Source: UBA6220 sp041651335
GTDB taxonomy: Bacteria; Patescibacteriota; Minisyncoccia; Minisyncoccales; Minisyncoccaceae
Direction: 5' to 3'
Length of the DNA: 37,444 bases
Assembly: GCA_041651335.1 (NCBI GenBank)
Contig: JBAZJL010000008.1
Location: 1-37,444 of the forward strand
The notes beneath the pieces were generated by a model. It was given only the letters and a program-made list of their open reading frames with translations. It ran no database searches and was not told the origin of the DNA. Position 1 is the first letter of the stretch; the number at the start of each line of letters is the position of its first letter. The translations under genes were made by a program, and so were the position numbers. This document shows positions 29,855-37,444 of this stretch, piece by piece.

Positions 29855-32800
29855 ATGTTTGTCTCTAATTTAGAATCTCTTAAAATTAAGCTTGCTTCTC
29901 CAGACGAAATTTTGAATTGGTCTCACGGAGAAATAACCAAGCCAGAAACAATCAACTACCGCACGCAGAGGCCGGAAAAAGATGGGCTGTTTTGTGAAAA
30001 AATATTTGGGCCAACCAAAGATTATGAATGTTTTTGTGGAAAATATAAAAGAATCAGATACAAAGGGATTATTTGTGACCGTTGTGGCGTAGAAATTACC
30101 AAGTCATCGGTTCGTCGGGAAAGAATGGGGCACATCAAATTAGCTGCTCCTGTTTCGCATATTTGGTTTTTAAAAGGAATGCCTTCTCGCATCGGAACAG
30201 CTTTGGGTTTGCCGGTTCATAAAGTTGAAGAAGTGGTCTATTTTATTTCCTATATCATTACCAGCGTTGATGAGCCAATGAAAGAAAAAATTTCTGAGGA
30301 AATCGAAGAAGAATTTAAAAACAAAACCAAGGAAATAAAAAATAATATTAAAACATCTCTTGATTCGGAAAAAGTAAAAGAAAAGAAATTAGAAGAAGCA
30401 TTGTCAGAATTAAAAGACGCTAAAGAAAAAGCGAAACAAGAAATAAATTCTTTAAAGCCATTTCATGTTTTAACCGAATTGGAATACCATGAATTATCTT
30501 TAAAGTATGGAGAGGTTTTTGAAGCTGGCACAGGCGCGGAAGTGATTAAAGAGATTTTTGAAAAAATGGATTTAGGCAAAGAAATTGTTAAACTAAAAGA
30601 ATTGGCAGAATCAAAAAAATCATCCGAAGACAAAAGAATGATTTTACGAAGACAAAAACTTCTTCAAGAAATGAAGCAGTCTGGAGTTAGGCCGGAATGG
30701 ATGTTTATTAGTGTTTTACCGGTTTTGCCACCAGATTTAAGGCCAATGGTTCAATTAGACGGAGGCCGATATGCTTCTTCTGACTTAAATGATTTGTATC
30801 GTCGAGTTATCAATCGAAACAATCGGTTAAAATATCTATTAGAAATAGGAGCCCCAGACGTAATCGTGCGAAACGAGAAAAGAATGCTTCAAGAAGCAGT
30901 TGATGCTTTGATTGATAATAAAATGAGAAAAGGGACAACCACCCAGGCTTCAACTGGTGGTCGAAGATTATTAAAAAGTTTGGCTGATATGCTTCAAGGA
31001 AAGCAGGGAAGATTTAGGCAGAATCTTTTAGGAAAAAGAGTAGATTATTCTGGACGAAGCGTAATTGTGGTTGGTCCGAATTTAAAATTAAATGAATGCG
31101 GGGTGCCAAAAAAAATGGCCCTAGAATTATTTAAACCTTTTGTGATTAAAAATCTTTTAGAAAAAGAATTGGCTTTTAATGTCCGAGGAGCTACTCGCTT
31201 GATAGAAGAAGAAAGTGATGACATCTGGGAAGCCCTGGAAGAGGTAGTTAAAGAAAAATTAGTTTTGTTAAACCGAGCGCCCACTTTACATCGTTTAGGC
31301 GTTCAGGCCTTTAAGCCAATTTTAATTGAAGGCGAGGCCATTAGATTGCATCCTTTGGTTTGTACTGCTTTTAATGCTGATTTTGATGGTGATCAAATGG
31401 CCATTCATTTACCATTGTCAGAAGAAGCCCAGCAAGAAGCAAAAGAAAGAATGTTGAGTAGTGTTAATCTTTTAAAACCGTCTACTGGAGACCCAATTAT
31501 GATTCCAACCAAGGATATTATTTTGGGTTGTTATTATTTAACAAAAATAGTGCCTGGCCTTTTGGGCGAAGGAAAAGTTTTTGCTTCCAGCGAAGATGCT
31601 CTTATTTCTTATAATCTAAAAATGATTGATTTGCGAGCTTTAATCAAGGTTCGTTTACAAGAAGAATCTTTTACAGAAACCAGTGTTGGCCGAATTATTT
31701 TTAACGAAGTTTTGCCCCAAGACTTTGATTTTCAAAATGAACAAATGGACTCGAAGGCCGTAAAAAGGATGATTAATAAAATTGTTGATATTTATGGAAA
31801 TGAGGCCGCAATAACTTTAGACAAAATCAAAGAATTGGGATTTAAGTTTGCGACTCGTTCGGCAATCAGCTGGGGAATGGATGATTTAACTGTTCCTGCG
31901 GAAAAATCAAAATTAATTTCCGAGGCTGAACAAAAAATAAAAGTCATCGAAGATTATTTTGAAAAAGGGCTTTTAACTAAAGACGAAAAATCAACCCAAG
32001 TGATTGAGGTTTGGAAAAAAGTAAAAGGAGAAATTGAAAAACTTGTTCCCAAAACAATTTCCAACCAAAGTCCGGTATTTTCTATTGTTGATTCTGGTTC
32101 TCGAGGATCATGGTCTCAGCCAGTTCAGATGTGTGGAATGAAAGGATTGGTTGCTAATCCGGCTGGAAAAATTATTGAATTGGCAATTAAGAATTCTTTT
32201 AAAGAAGGATTTGATGTTTTGGAATATTTTATTTCTACTCATGGTGCCAGAAAAGGTACGGCTGACACTGCGCTTCGAACTTCCACTTCCGGATATTTAA
32301 CCAGAAGATTGGTTGATGTTGGCCACGATGTGATTATTAATGAAGAAGATTGCGGAGACGAAGAGGGTTTAGTTATGTATCGCAAAGATTCTGATGAAAT
32401 TAACCAAGATTTTGTTCACAAAATTTTTGGTCGAATTTGTTTGGAAAAAATAGTTGATTCCGAAACCAATGAAGTAATTGTTAAAAAAGGGGATTCAATT
32501 ACCCTAAAAGATGCGCAAAAAATAAAAGATTTGCATATTCCTAGTGTGAGAGTAAGATCGCCAATGTCTTGTAAGTGCAAAAGAGGCATTTGTCAAAAAT
32601 GTTATGGTTTGGATTTAGGTTGGAAAAAAATAGTTGATCTTGGCGAAGCAGTGGGAGTTGTTGCTGCTCAAGCGATTGGTGAGCCTGGTACCCAGCTAAC
32701 CATGAGAACTTTTCATACTGGAGGTGTGGCTGGAGAAGCTGATATTACTCGAGGGTTGCCCAGAGTAGAAGAATTGTTTGAACGCCGAGCACCCAAAGGA

Positions 32801-33472
32801 GAAGCGGAAATGTGCTTGAAAGACGGCAAAGTAGAGAGTGTTGATGAAAAAACAGGAATAATTAAAATAATTCCTTTAAATGGAAAAACAGGCAAAGAGC
32901 CTGAGGCAATTGAATACAAAGTTCCGTTGAATATTGAAATTTTAGTGAAAGAAGGTGATATTGTGAAAAAAGGAGATTCTTTAAATATTGGTTCTTTGGA
33001 TTTGAAAAAATTGGCCAAGCTCTTAGGAAAACAAGCTACCCAATTATATATTATCAAAGAAATTCAAAGAGTTTATGTTTCTCAAGGAGTTTCAATTAAC
33101 GATAAACACGTAGAAATAATCGTCCGTCAAATGTTCTCTCGGGTTAAAATAAAAGACCCAGGAGACAGTATTTATAGCGCAGAAGAAATTATCAGTCGAG
33201 CAAAAATGCTAGAAGAAAACGAAAAACTAGATAAAGAAAAGAAGAAAATAATTGAAGCCGAAGAAATAGTTTTAGGATTGAGCAAGGTTGCTTTAAACAC
33301 AGATAGCTTTTTGTCTGCTGCTTCTTTCCAAGAAACATCAAAAGTTTTAATCGAAGCTTCTCTTCGTGGAGAAGAAGATCTTTTGCGAGGATTAAAAGAA
33401 AATGTGATTATTGGAAAATTGGTGCCAATTGGTACAGGCCTATCTTCAAAGAAGAAAACTTTGGCCAAATAA
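29855..33472 (+). CDS. rpoC: RNA polymerase beta' subunit RpoC
   Basis: The 1205-aa subunit has the first zinc site (C59, C61, C74, C77), the RIGTALG region, the catalytic loop NADFDGDQM near residues 506-514, the bridge helix region and the second zinc site (MSCKCKRGICQKC, about 906-918). The trigger-loop and C-terminal parts follow (GEPGTQLTMRTFHTGGVA). A coiled coil with high Lys/Glu content at about 140-210 matches the family. It lacks the large insertions of Proteobacteria. It probably forms an operon with rpoB; the intergenic gap holds three imperfect CATAATY heptamers but no strong promoter. Confidence 0.98.
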   Translation: MFVSNLESLKIKLASPDEILNWSHGEITKPETINYRTQRPEKDGLFCEKIFGPTKDYECFCGKYKRIRYKGIICDRCGVEITKSSVRRERMGHIKLAAPVSHIWFLKGMPSRIGTALGLPVHKVEEVVYFISYIITSVDEPMKEKISEEIEEEFKNKTKEIKNNIKTSLDSEKVKEKKLEEALSELKDAKEKAKQEINSLKPFHVLTELEYHELSLKYGEVFEAGTGAEVIKEIFEKMDLGKEIVKLKELAESKKSSEDKRMILRRQKLLQEMKQSGVRPEWMFISVLPVLPPDLRPMVQLDGGRYASSDLNDLYRRVINRNNRLKYLLEIGAPDVIVRNEKRMLQEAVDALIDNKMRKGTTTQASTGGRRLLKSLADMLQGKQGRFRQNLLGKRVDYSGRSVIVVGPNLKLNECGVPKKMALELFKPFVIKNLLEKELAFNVRGATRLIEEESDDIWEALEEVVKEKLVLLNRAPTLHRLGVQAFKPILIEGEAIRLHPLVCTAFNADFDGDQMAIHLPLSEEAQQEAKERMLSSVNLLKPSTGDPIMIPTKDIILGCYYLTKIVPGLLGEGKVFASSEDALISYNLKMIDLRALIKVRLQEESFTETSVGRIIFNEVLPQDFDFQNEQMDSKAVKRMINKIVDIYGNEAAITLDKIKELGFKFATRSAISWGMDDLTVPAEKSKLISEAEQKIKVIEDYFEKGLLTKDEKSTQVIEVWKKVKGEIEKLVPKTISNQSPVFSIVDSGSRGSWSQPVQMCGMKGLVANPAGKIIELAIKNSFKEGFDVLEYFISTHGARKGTADTALRTSTSGYLTRRLVDVGHDVIINEEDCGDEEGLVMYRKDSDEINQDFVHKIFGRICLEKIVDSETNEVIVKKGDSITLKDAQKIKDLHIPSVRVRSPMSCKCKRGICQKCYGLDLGWKKIVDLGEAVGVVAAQAIGEPGTQLTMRTFHTGGVAGEADITRGLPRVEELFERRAPKGEAEMCLKDGKVESVDEKTGIIKIIPLNGKTGKEPEAIEYKVPLNIEILVKEGDIVKKGDSLNIGSLDLKKLAKLLGKQATQLYIIKEIQRVYVSQGVSINDKHVEIIVRQMFSRVKIKDPGDSIYSAEEIISRAKMLEENEKLDKEKKKIIEAEEIVLGLSKVALNTDSFLSAASFQETSKVLIEASLRGEEDLLRGLKENVIIGKLVPIGTGLSSKKKTLAK

Positions 33473-33482
33473 AACATTTTTT

Positions 33483-33520
33483 AAAACCGCCTTTTGTTAA
33501 AAGAACAGAGGCGGTTTTAT
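33483..33520 (+). terminator. Intrinsic terminator after rpoC
   Basis: AAAACCGCC (33483-33491) pairs with GGCGGTTTT (33510-33518) in a 9-bp stem with an 18-nt loop, starting ten bases after the rpoC stop. The T residues of the right arm serve as a short tail. The ftsK promoter starts right after it. Confidence 0.85.
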
Positions 33521-33522
33521 GT

Positions 33523-33551
33523 TTGGCAGTTTTTCTGGCTTGTGGTAAAAT
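33523..33551 (+). promoter_or_regulatory. Promoter of ftsK (and recA)
   Basis: TTGGCA (33523-33528), 17-bp spacer, TAAAAT (33546-33551) with TGG before the -10. It lies 49 bp before the ftsK ATG and immediately follows the rpoC terminator. Confidence 0.75.
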
Positions 33552-33600
33552 AAAAGCATAATAACAAAATTATTCTATTTAATCATAGGCAAGATTTTTT

Positions 33601-35835
33601 ATGAAAAAAAAGAAAAATAAACGTAACAACATTTTAAAAACCAGAAAAAAAGAAGAGCCAGGTTTTGAGATTAAAAATCCACTGTCCACGCTTTCTGAAA
33701 AAACTCAAAGATATATATTTTCTGGATTATTTTTTTTACTGGCTATTACTATTTTATTTTCTTTTACCAGTAGTGCTGGAGTTGTTGGCGCTGGATTAAC
33801 TTATTTTTTAAAATTAATAATCGGCACAGTTGTTTATGTTGCTCCGATTATTTTTATTCTTTTGGGAATAATAATTTTACAAAATGAAGAATCTTTAAAA
33901 GACATTAAAAATTCCCTTATTATTTCCGGTTTGATTTTTTTGGCCGGGGCAACCGGAATTTTTTCTTTGGCGGAAATAAAAACCAGCGAAAGCTTAAAGA
34001 ATAATTTTATTTGGAACCATTCGGGCCCAGGCGGATGGATTGGCTACATTATTTCTTGGCCCCTTTTCAAAGGGTTTGATTTCTGGGTTACTTTTTGCAT
34101 TTTTGTAATCGCTGTTTCTTTTTCTTTGATTATTATCATTGAACCGTTTTGGAAAAAATGGAAAGAATCTTTTGAAAAAGAAGACGAAGAAGAAGAAAAA
34201 CCAAAAAATAAGGCTTCTCGAGAATCGGCAGCTTTGCTTGAAAAAATGAAACAAGAAGCAAAAGAAAAATTAAAAATGCTTGATTTTAAGAAAAAAGAAG
34301 CAGATAATTCCGAGCTTCCAGCCCTAGAAATAAAAAAAGCGCAAAAAGGATTTGAGGAAAGAAAAAAAGAAAACTTAATTTATAAATATCCGCCCCTGGA
34401 ATTGCTTTCCAATAAAAGCGGAAATTCCGAAGGAGGGGATATTGAGCTTAATTCAGCGATTATTAAAAAAACCTTATTGAATTTTGGTATTCCTGTAGAA
34501 ATGGATGAAATTAATATCGGACCAACAGTAACCCAATATACGCTTAAACCAGCGGAAGGAATAAAATTAAGTAAAATCACCACACTTCAAAATGATTTAG
34601 CCCTGGCTTTAGCCAGTCAGAGCATTAGAATCGAAGCACCGATTCCAGGTCGTTCACTGGTGGGCGTGGAAATACCAAATCGCAAGCGGGCAGTAGTTGG
34701 CTTACGCGAAGTAATGGACAAAAATGATTTTAAAATTTCTTCGGCTTCATTATTAATGGCATTAGGAAAAGATGTTATGGGAAGATCCTCTTTTTCTGAT
34801 TTAGGTGAAATGCCTCACTTATTAATTGGTGGAACAACTGGTTCGGGAAAAACAATTTGTTTAAATGCAATTATTATGAGCTTATTGTATCGCAACAGCC
34901 CCGACGAACTAAAGCTTATTTTAGTTGATCCAAAAAGAGTGGAGTTTCCGATTTATTCTTCTTTGCAACATTTAATGTGTCCGGTTATTTATGATGCCCA
35001 GCAAACTTTGGTTGCTTTAAAATGGTTGGTGGGCGAAATGGAGCGCCGATTTACGGTTTTAGCCGAAGGCAAAAGCCGAGACATCGGAGGCTATAATTCA
35101 AAACAAGAGAAAAAAGGAGAAGAAAAATTACCATACATTGCTTTGATTATTGATGAGTTGGCAGACTTAATGAGTGTAAAAGGAAAGGAAATAGAATCCT
35201 ATGTTGTGCGATTGGCGCAAATGTCTCGGGCCACGGGAATTCATCTTATTTTAGCCACCCAAAGGCCCTCTGTAGAGGTTATTACTGGTTTGATTAAGGC
35301 TAACATTACTAGTCGAATTGCATTGAAAGTAGGGTCTTTAATTGATTCTCGAACCATTTTAGATTCCTCGGGAGCGGAAAAGCTTTTGGGAAAAGGAGAT
35401 ATGCTCGTAATGAGTAAAGAGTTCAGCAAACCAAAAAGAATTCAATGCCCTTATATTTCTGAAAACGAAATTAAAAAAGTAGTTACCTGGATTCAAGAAA
35501 ATAATCAAATTGAAGAATTGCTTGAGGGAGAAAATAATTATATCGAGTTAGAAGAAAAAACAAATTCTCTCTCTGGAGAATTACAAAAAGCCATGGAAAC
35601 CCCAGAAGCCCAAATGGATTCTTTTTATTCAAAAGAGGATCCTCTTTACGAAGAAGCAAAAAGAACAGTTATTGCTTCTCGCAAGGCTTCTGCTTCTTTG
35701 TTGCAAAGAAGATTGGGAATCGGCTACGCTCGGGCCGCTCGTTTGATTGACATTTTAGAAGAGCGGGGAATTGTGGGTCCAGCCGATGGAGCCAAACCCA
35801 GAGATATTTTAGTTGGTGAAGATTCTGAAGAATAA
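33601..35835 (+). CDS. ftsK: DNA translocase FtsK/SpoIIIE
   Basis: This 744-aa protein has a Lys-rich start and four membrane segments in the first ~190 residues. A short acidic/Lys linker follows, then the RecA-like motor: alpha domain YKYPPLELL, Walker A GGTTGSGKT near residue 410, VDPKRVEF, and Walker B ALIIDELADLM near 515. The C-terminal gamma winged-helix domain (ASLLQRRLGIGYARAARLID, GPADGAKPRDIL) reads chromosome orientation sequences. It pumps chromosomal DNA at the division septum. The linker is short compared with E. coli FtsK, as in Gram-positive SpoIIIE-type proteins. recA follows after 26 bp and probably shares its promoter. Confidence 0.96.
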   Translation: MKKKKNKRNNILKTRKKEEPGFEIKNPLSTLSEKTQRYIFSGLFFLLAITILFSFTSSAGVVGAGLTYFLKLIIGTVVYVAPIIFILLGIIILQNEESLKDIKNSLIISGLIFLAGATGIFSLAEIKTSESLKNNFIWNHSGPGGWIGYIISWPLFKGFDFWVTFCIFVIAVSFSLIIIIEPFWKKWKESFEKEDEEEEKPKNKASRESAALLEKMKQEAKEKLKMLDFKKKEADNSELPALEIKKAQKGFEERKKENLIYKYPPLELLSNKSGNSEGGDIELNSAIIKKTLLNFGIPVEMDEINIGPTVTQYTLKPAEGIKLSKITTLQNDLALALASQSIRIEAPIPGRSLVGVEIPNRKRAVVGLREVMDKNDFKISSASLLMALGKDVMGRSSFSDLGEMPHLLIGGTTGSGKTICLNAIIMSLLYRNSPDELKLILVDPKRVEFPIYSSLQHLMCPVIYDAQQTLVALKWLVGEMERRFTVLAEGKSRDIGGYNSKQEKKGEEKLPYIALIIDELADLMSVKGKEIESYVVRLAQMSRATGIHLILATQRPSVEVITGLIKANITSRIALKVGSLIDSRTILDSSGAEKLLGKGDMLVMSKEFSKPKRIQCPYISENEIKKVVTWIQENNQIEELLEGENNYIELEEKTNSLSGELQKAMETPEAQMDSFYSKEDPLYEEAKRTVIASRKASASLLQRRLGIGYARAARLIDILEERGIVGPADGAKPRDILVGEDSEE

Positions 35836-35861
35836 TTTAATTAATAATTTATTTAAGCCCT

Positions 35862-36923
35862 ATGGCAAGAAAAAAAATAGAAGAAAAAGAAAAAATAAAT
35901 TTAGCCGAAGCCATTTCTGAAATTAGAGAAAGGTTTGGCGAGGGCGCGATTATGAAATTAAAAGACGCGCAAAAAGCCAATGTTGATGTTATCCCAACAG
36001 GATCTCTTTCTATTGATTTGGCTTTAGGCGTAATGGGTGTGCCTCGGGGCAGAATTATTGAAATTTATGGTGGTGAAAGCACTGGAAAAACAACGCTTTC
36101 TTTAAGCGTTTTAGCTGAAGCCCAAAAAAAAGGAGGGGCGGTTGCTTTTGTGGATGCTGAGCATGCCCTAGACCCTGATTATGCTAAAAGAATTGGTGTA
36201 AATGTTAATGAGCTTTTAATTTCTCAACCTGATTCAGCAGAACAAGGATTGCAAATAGTGGAAACCTTGGTTCGAAGCGGGGAAATGGATGTGATTGTTG
36301 TGGATTCTGTGGCTGCCTTGGTTCCAAAATCTGAAGTAGCAGGGGAAATGGGCGAACTTCAAATTGGATTACAGGCCAGGCTAATGTCCCAGGCCTTAAG
36401 AAAATTATCAGGCATTGTTAGCAAAACTAAAACTATTATTATTTTTATCAACCAAACCAGAATGAAAATTGGAATTCTTTTTGGAAATCCAGAAACAACT
36501 CCTGGTGGTTTGGCTTTAAAATTTTATAGTTCGGTTCGAATCGAATTAAGAAGAATTGCCCAAATCAAACAAGGCGAAAATATTATTGGAAATAGAGTTA
36601 AAGCAAAAATAGTAAAAAACAAAGTAGCTGCTCCATTTAAAACAGCGGAATTTGATATTTATTATAATGAGGGAATTTCTAAAGTTGCCGAAGTTATCAG
36701 TTTGGGAGTAAAAAATGATTTAATTAAAAAATCAGGAGCATTTTTCCAATACAAAGAAGAAAAGCTTGGTCAAGGAATGGAAAAAGCAAAAGAGTTTTTA
36801 AGAGAAAATCAAAAATTATTCAAAGAAATTAGAGACGAGATAATTAAAAAAGAAATAGCTGAAGCCAAGGCAGGAACTGGTCCAATAAAAGAAGAAAAAG
36901 AACAGCCAGCCGAACAAGATTAA
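35862..36923 (+). CDS. recA: Recombinase RecA
   Basis: The 353-aa protein has Walker A GESTGKTT (residues 71-78), VDAEHALDPDYAKRIGV, Walker B VIVVDSVAALVP, and the L2 region INQTRMKIGILFGNPETTPGG with its DNA-binding residues. The C-terminal part is Lys/Glu-rich. RecA forms filaments on single-stranded DNA for recombination and repair, and also handles transformed DNA. INQTRMK has Thr where Leu/Ile is common, otherwise motifs are standard. No LexA box search gives a clear hit upstream; the gene probably depends on the ftsK promoter. Confidence 0.98.
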   Translation: MARKKIEEKEKINLAEAISEIRERFGEGAIMKLKDAQKANVDVIPTGSLSIDLALGVMGVPRGRIIEIYGGESTGKTTLSLSVLAEAQKKGGAVAFVDAEHALDPDYAKRIGVNVNELLISQPDSAEQGLQIVETLVRSGEMDVIVVDSVAALVPKSEVAGEMGELQIGLQARLMSQALRKLSGIVSKTKTIIIFINQTRMKIGILFGNPETTPGGLALKFYSSVRIELRRIAQIKQGENIIGNRVKAKIVKNKVAAPFKTAEFDIYYNEGISKVAEVISLGVKNDLIKKSGAFFQYKEEKLGQGMEKAKEFLRENQKLFKEIRDEIIKKEIAEAKAGTGPIKEEKEQPAEQD

Positions 36924-37103
36924 ATATGTTTGAGAGATTCCTTACATAAACTTTTGGTAAAATCCGCCTCTACCAGTTGGTGAATGGCGGATCGTTCTGG
37001 TTCCGTCTCGCGCTTTTTGCCATTTGGCGGAAGCGCTCTGCCTTTGATTGAGCACAATCAAACCCTCAAACATTCTCGAATCAATATCTTCTATTTTAGG
37101 CCA

Positions 37104-37130
37104 ATGTTTGGGAGCTTAGCTCCCAAACAT
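37104..37130. repeat. 27-bp palindrome, copy 1
   Basis: ATGTTTGGGAGCT and AGCTCCCAAACAT are perfect 13-bp arms around a central T. GTTTTATTTT follows, so it could also terminate rightward transcription. A second near-identical copy lies at 37227. Confidence 0.85.
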
Positions 37131-37154
37131 GTTTTATTTTCCATTTATTTCTCA

Positions 37155-37183
37155 TTTTCAAGATTAATATATTTTGATATAAT
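37155..37183 (+). promoter_or_regulatory. Promoter of the right-edge pilin gene
   Basis: TTTTCA (37155-37160), 17-bp spacer, TATAAT (37178-37183) preceded by TGA (extended -10). It lies between the two palindromes, which places the second palindrome in the 5' leader of the pilin mRNA. Confidence 0.6.
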
Positions 37184-37226
37184 GTTTTTAATAAACAAAA
37201 AAACATCTTAAAGAATATTTTAACCC

Positions 37227-37253
37227 ATGTTTGGGTGCTAAGCTCCCAAACAT
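37227..37253. repeat. 27-bp palindrome, copy 2
   Basis: ATGTTTGGGTGCT and AGCTCCCAAACAT flank a central A; the arms pair over 13 bases with one mismatch. It differs from copy 1 at two positions and has no T tract after it. It is 19 bp before the pilin ATG. Confidence 0.85.
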
Positions 37254-37272
37254 GATCCATGAATAATAATTT

Positions 37273-37444
37273 ATGAAATCTAAAAACCTTATTGCTTTTA
37301 CCTTAATCGAGCTCTTGGTCGTGATTGCAATCGTGGGTATCTTATCTGGTTTTGTTTTAGTTTCTTTGAACTCGGCCACTGATTCTGCCAATGACGCTCG
37401 TCGGAAATCAGACTTATCCCAGATTGTCAAAGCTTTGTTAGTCT
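37273..37444 (+). CDS. Prepilin-type protein, N-terminal part (3' end outside window)
   Basis: Fifty-seven codons are visible. Leader MKSKNLIA precedes FTLIELLVVIAIVGILSGFVLVSLNSATDSANDARRKSDLSQI, the standard pilin/pseudopilin helix with Glu at +5. The residue before the cleavage site is Ala rather than the usual Gly. The helix is similar in pattern to the tandem pilins but the codons differ throughout, so it is not a recent copy. It has its own promoter, and a palindrome lies in its leader. It would be another pilin or pseudopilin processed by PilD; the C-terminal half is not visible. Confidence 0.88.
   Translation, partial: MKSKNLIAFTLIELLVVIAIVGILSGFVLVSLNSATDSANDARRKSDLSQIVKALLV

Larger units (their letters stand above)
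36924..37272 (+). other. 349-bp intergenic region with several hairpins; no convincing gene
   Basis: An open frame at 36984-37211 has no recognisable protein and I reject it. The left part is more GC-rich than its surroundings and contains three hairpins: ATCCGCC/GGCGGAT (36962-36992), GCGCTT/AAGCGC with inner GCC/GGC (37010-37036), and TTTGATTG/CAATCAAA (37043-37062). ATGTTTGAG at 36926-36934 and CTCAAACAT at 37065-37073 form an outer inverted repeat enclosing them. An extended -10 TGGTAAAAT sits at 36955-36963. This could be a structured RNA or a remnant of a mobile sequence; no known RNA family is recognised. Confidence 0.5.

Noticed and set aside
36984..37211. 75-codon open frame (MADRSGSVSRFLPFGG...) after recA
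   Set aside because: It crosses hairpins and a palindrome, has no family resemblance and codon content unlike the neighbours; more likely noncoding.

Overview
The window looks like chromosome from a small-genome bacterium of the Candidate Phyla Radiation (Patescibacteria, Parcubacteria-like). That assignment is inferred from the AT-rich composition, very tight gene spacing, almost no Shine-Dalgarno sequences before starts, short RpoB/RpoC, and the order pilM-pilN-pilO-small TM protein-pilB-pilT-pilC. No rRNA gene or other direct phylogenetic marker was used.

Left edge (1-1300): the C-terminal part of a large serine recombinase reads straight into the 3' end of a tRNA-Ser(GCU) gene on the opposite strand. 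This is the expected boundary of a mobile element lying left of the window. A second tRNA-Ser(UGA) follows with its own promoter. Next come a RelB/DinJ-YafQ type toxin-antitoxin pair (1327-1890) behind a near-consensus promoter, and a minus-strand ComF-like gene (1935-2660).

Type IV pilus region (2730-18447): pilM and comF diverge from overlapping promoters. pilN, pilO, a small TM protein, pilB, pilT and pilC follow. Then come four tandem major-pilin genes (9538-11722), each with its own promoter and terminator. They share identical promoters, leaders and N-terminal coding blocks but have divergent C-termini. A GT-C-like membrane protein and a GT2-GtrA fusion come next (candidate glycan assembly). 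Prepilin peptidase and four minor-pilin-like genes run directly into ligA and rodA. ComF, the pilus, LigA, FtsK and RecA together would fit DNA uptake and processing, but comEC and dprA are not seen here.

Middle (21683-26419): a poorly characterised cluster around a VirD4/TraG-like membrane ATPase, flanked by a charged 127-aa protein, a 551-aa coiled-coil-rich protein with an internal 54-bp DNA repeat, and a 69-aa protein.

Right part (26628-36923): rpoB, rpoC, a terminator, ftsK and recA. The last 350 bp before the edge holds no convincing gene but several hairpins and two copies of a 27-bp palindrome. The window ends inside another prepilin gene. The most distinctive feature is the pilin array: its shared leader architecture and mosaic sequence identity suggest gene conversion or modular diversification of surface pilins.
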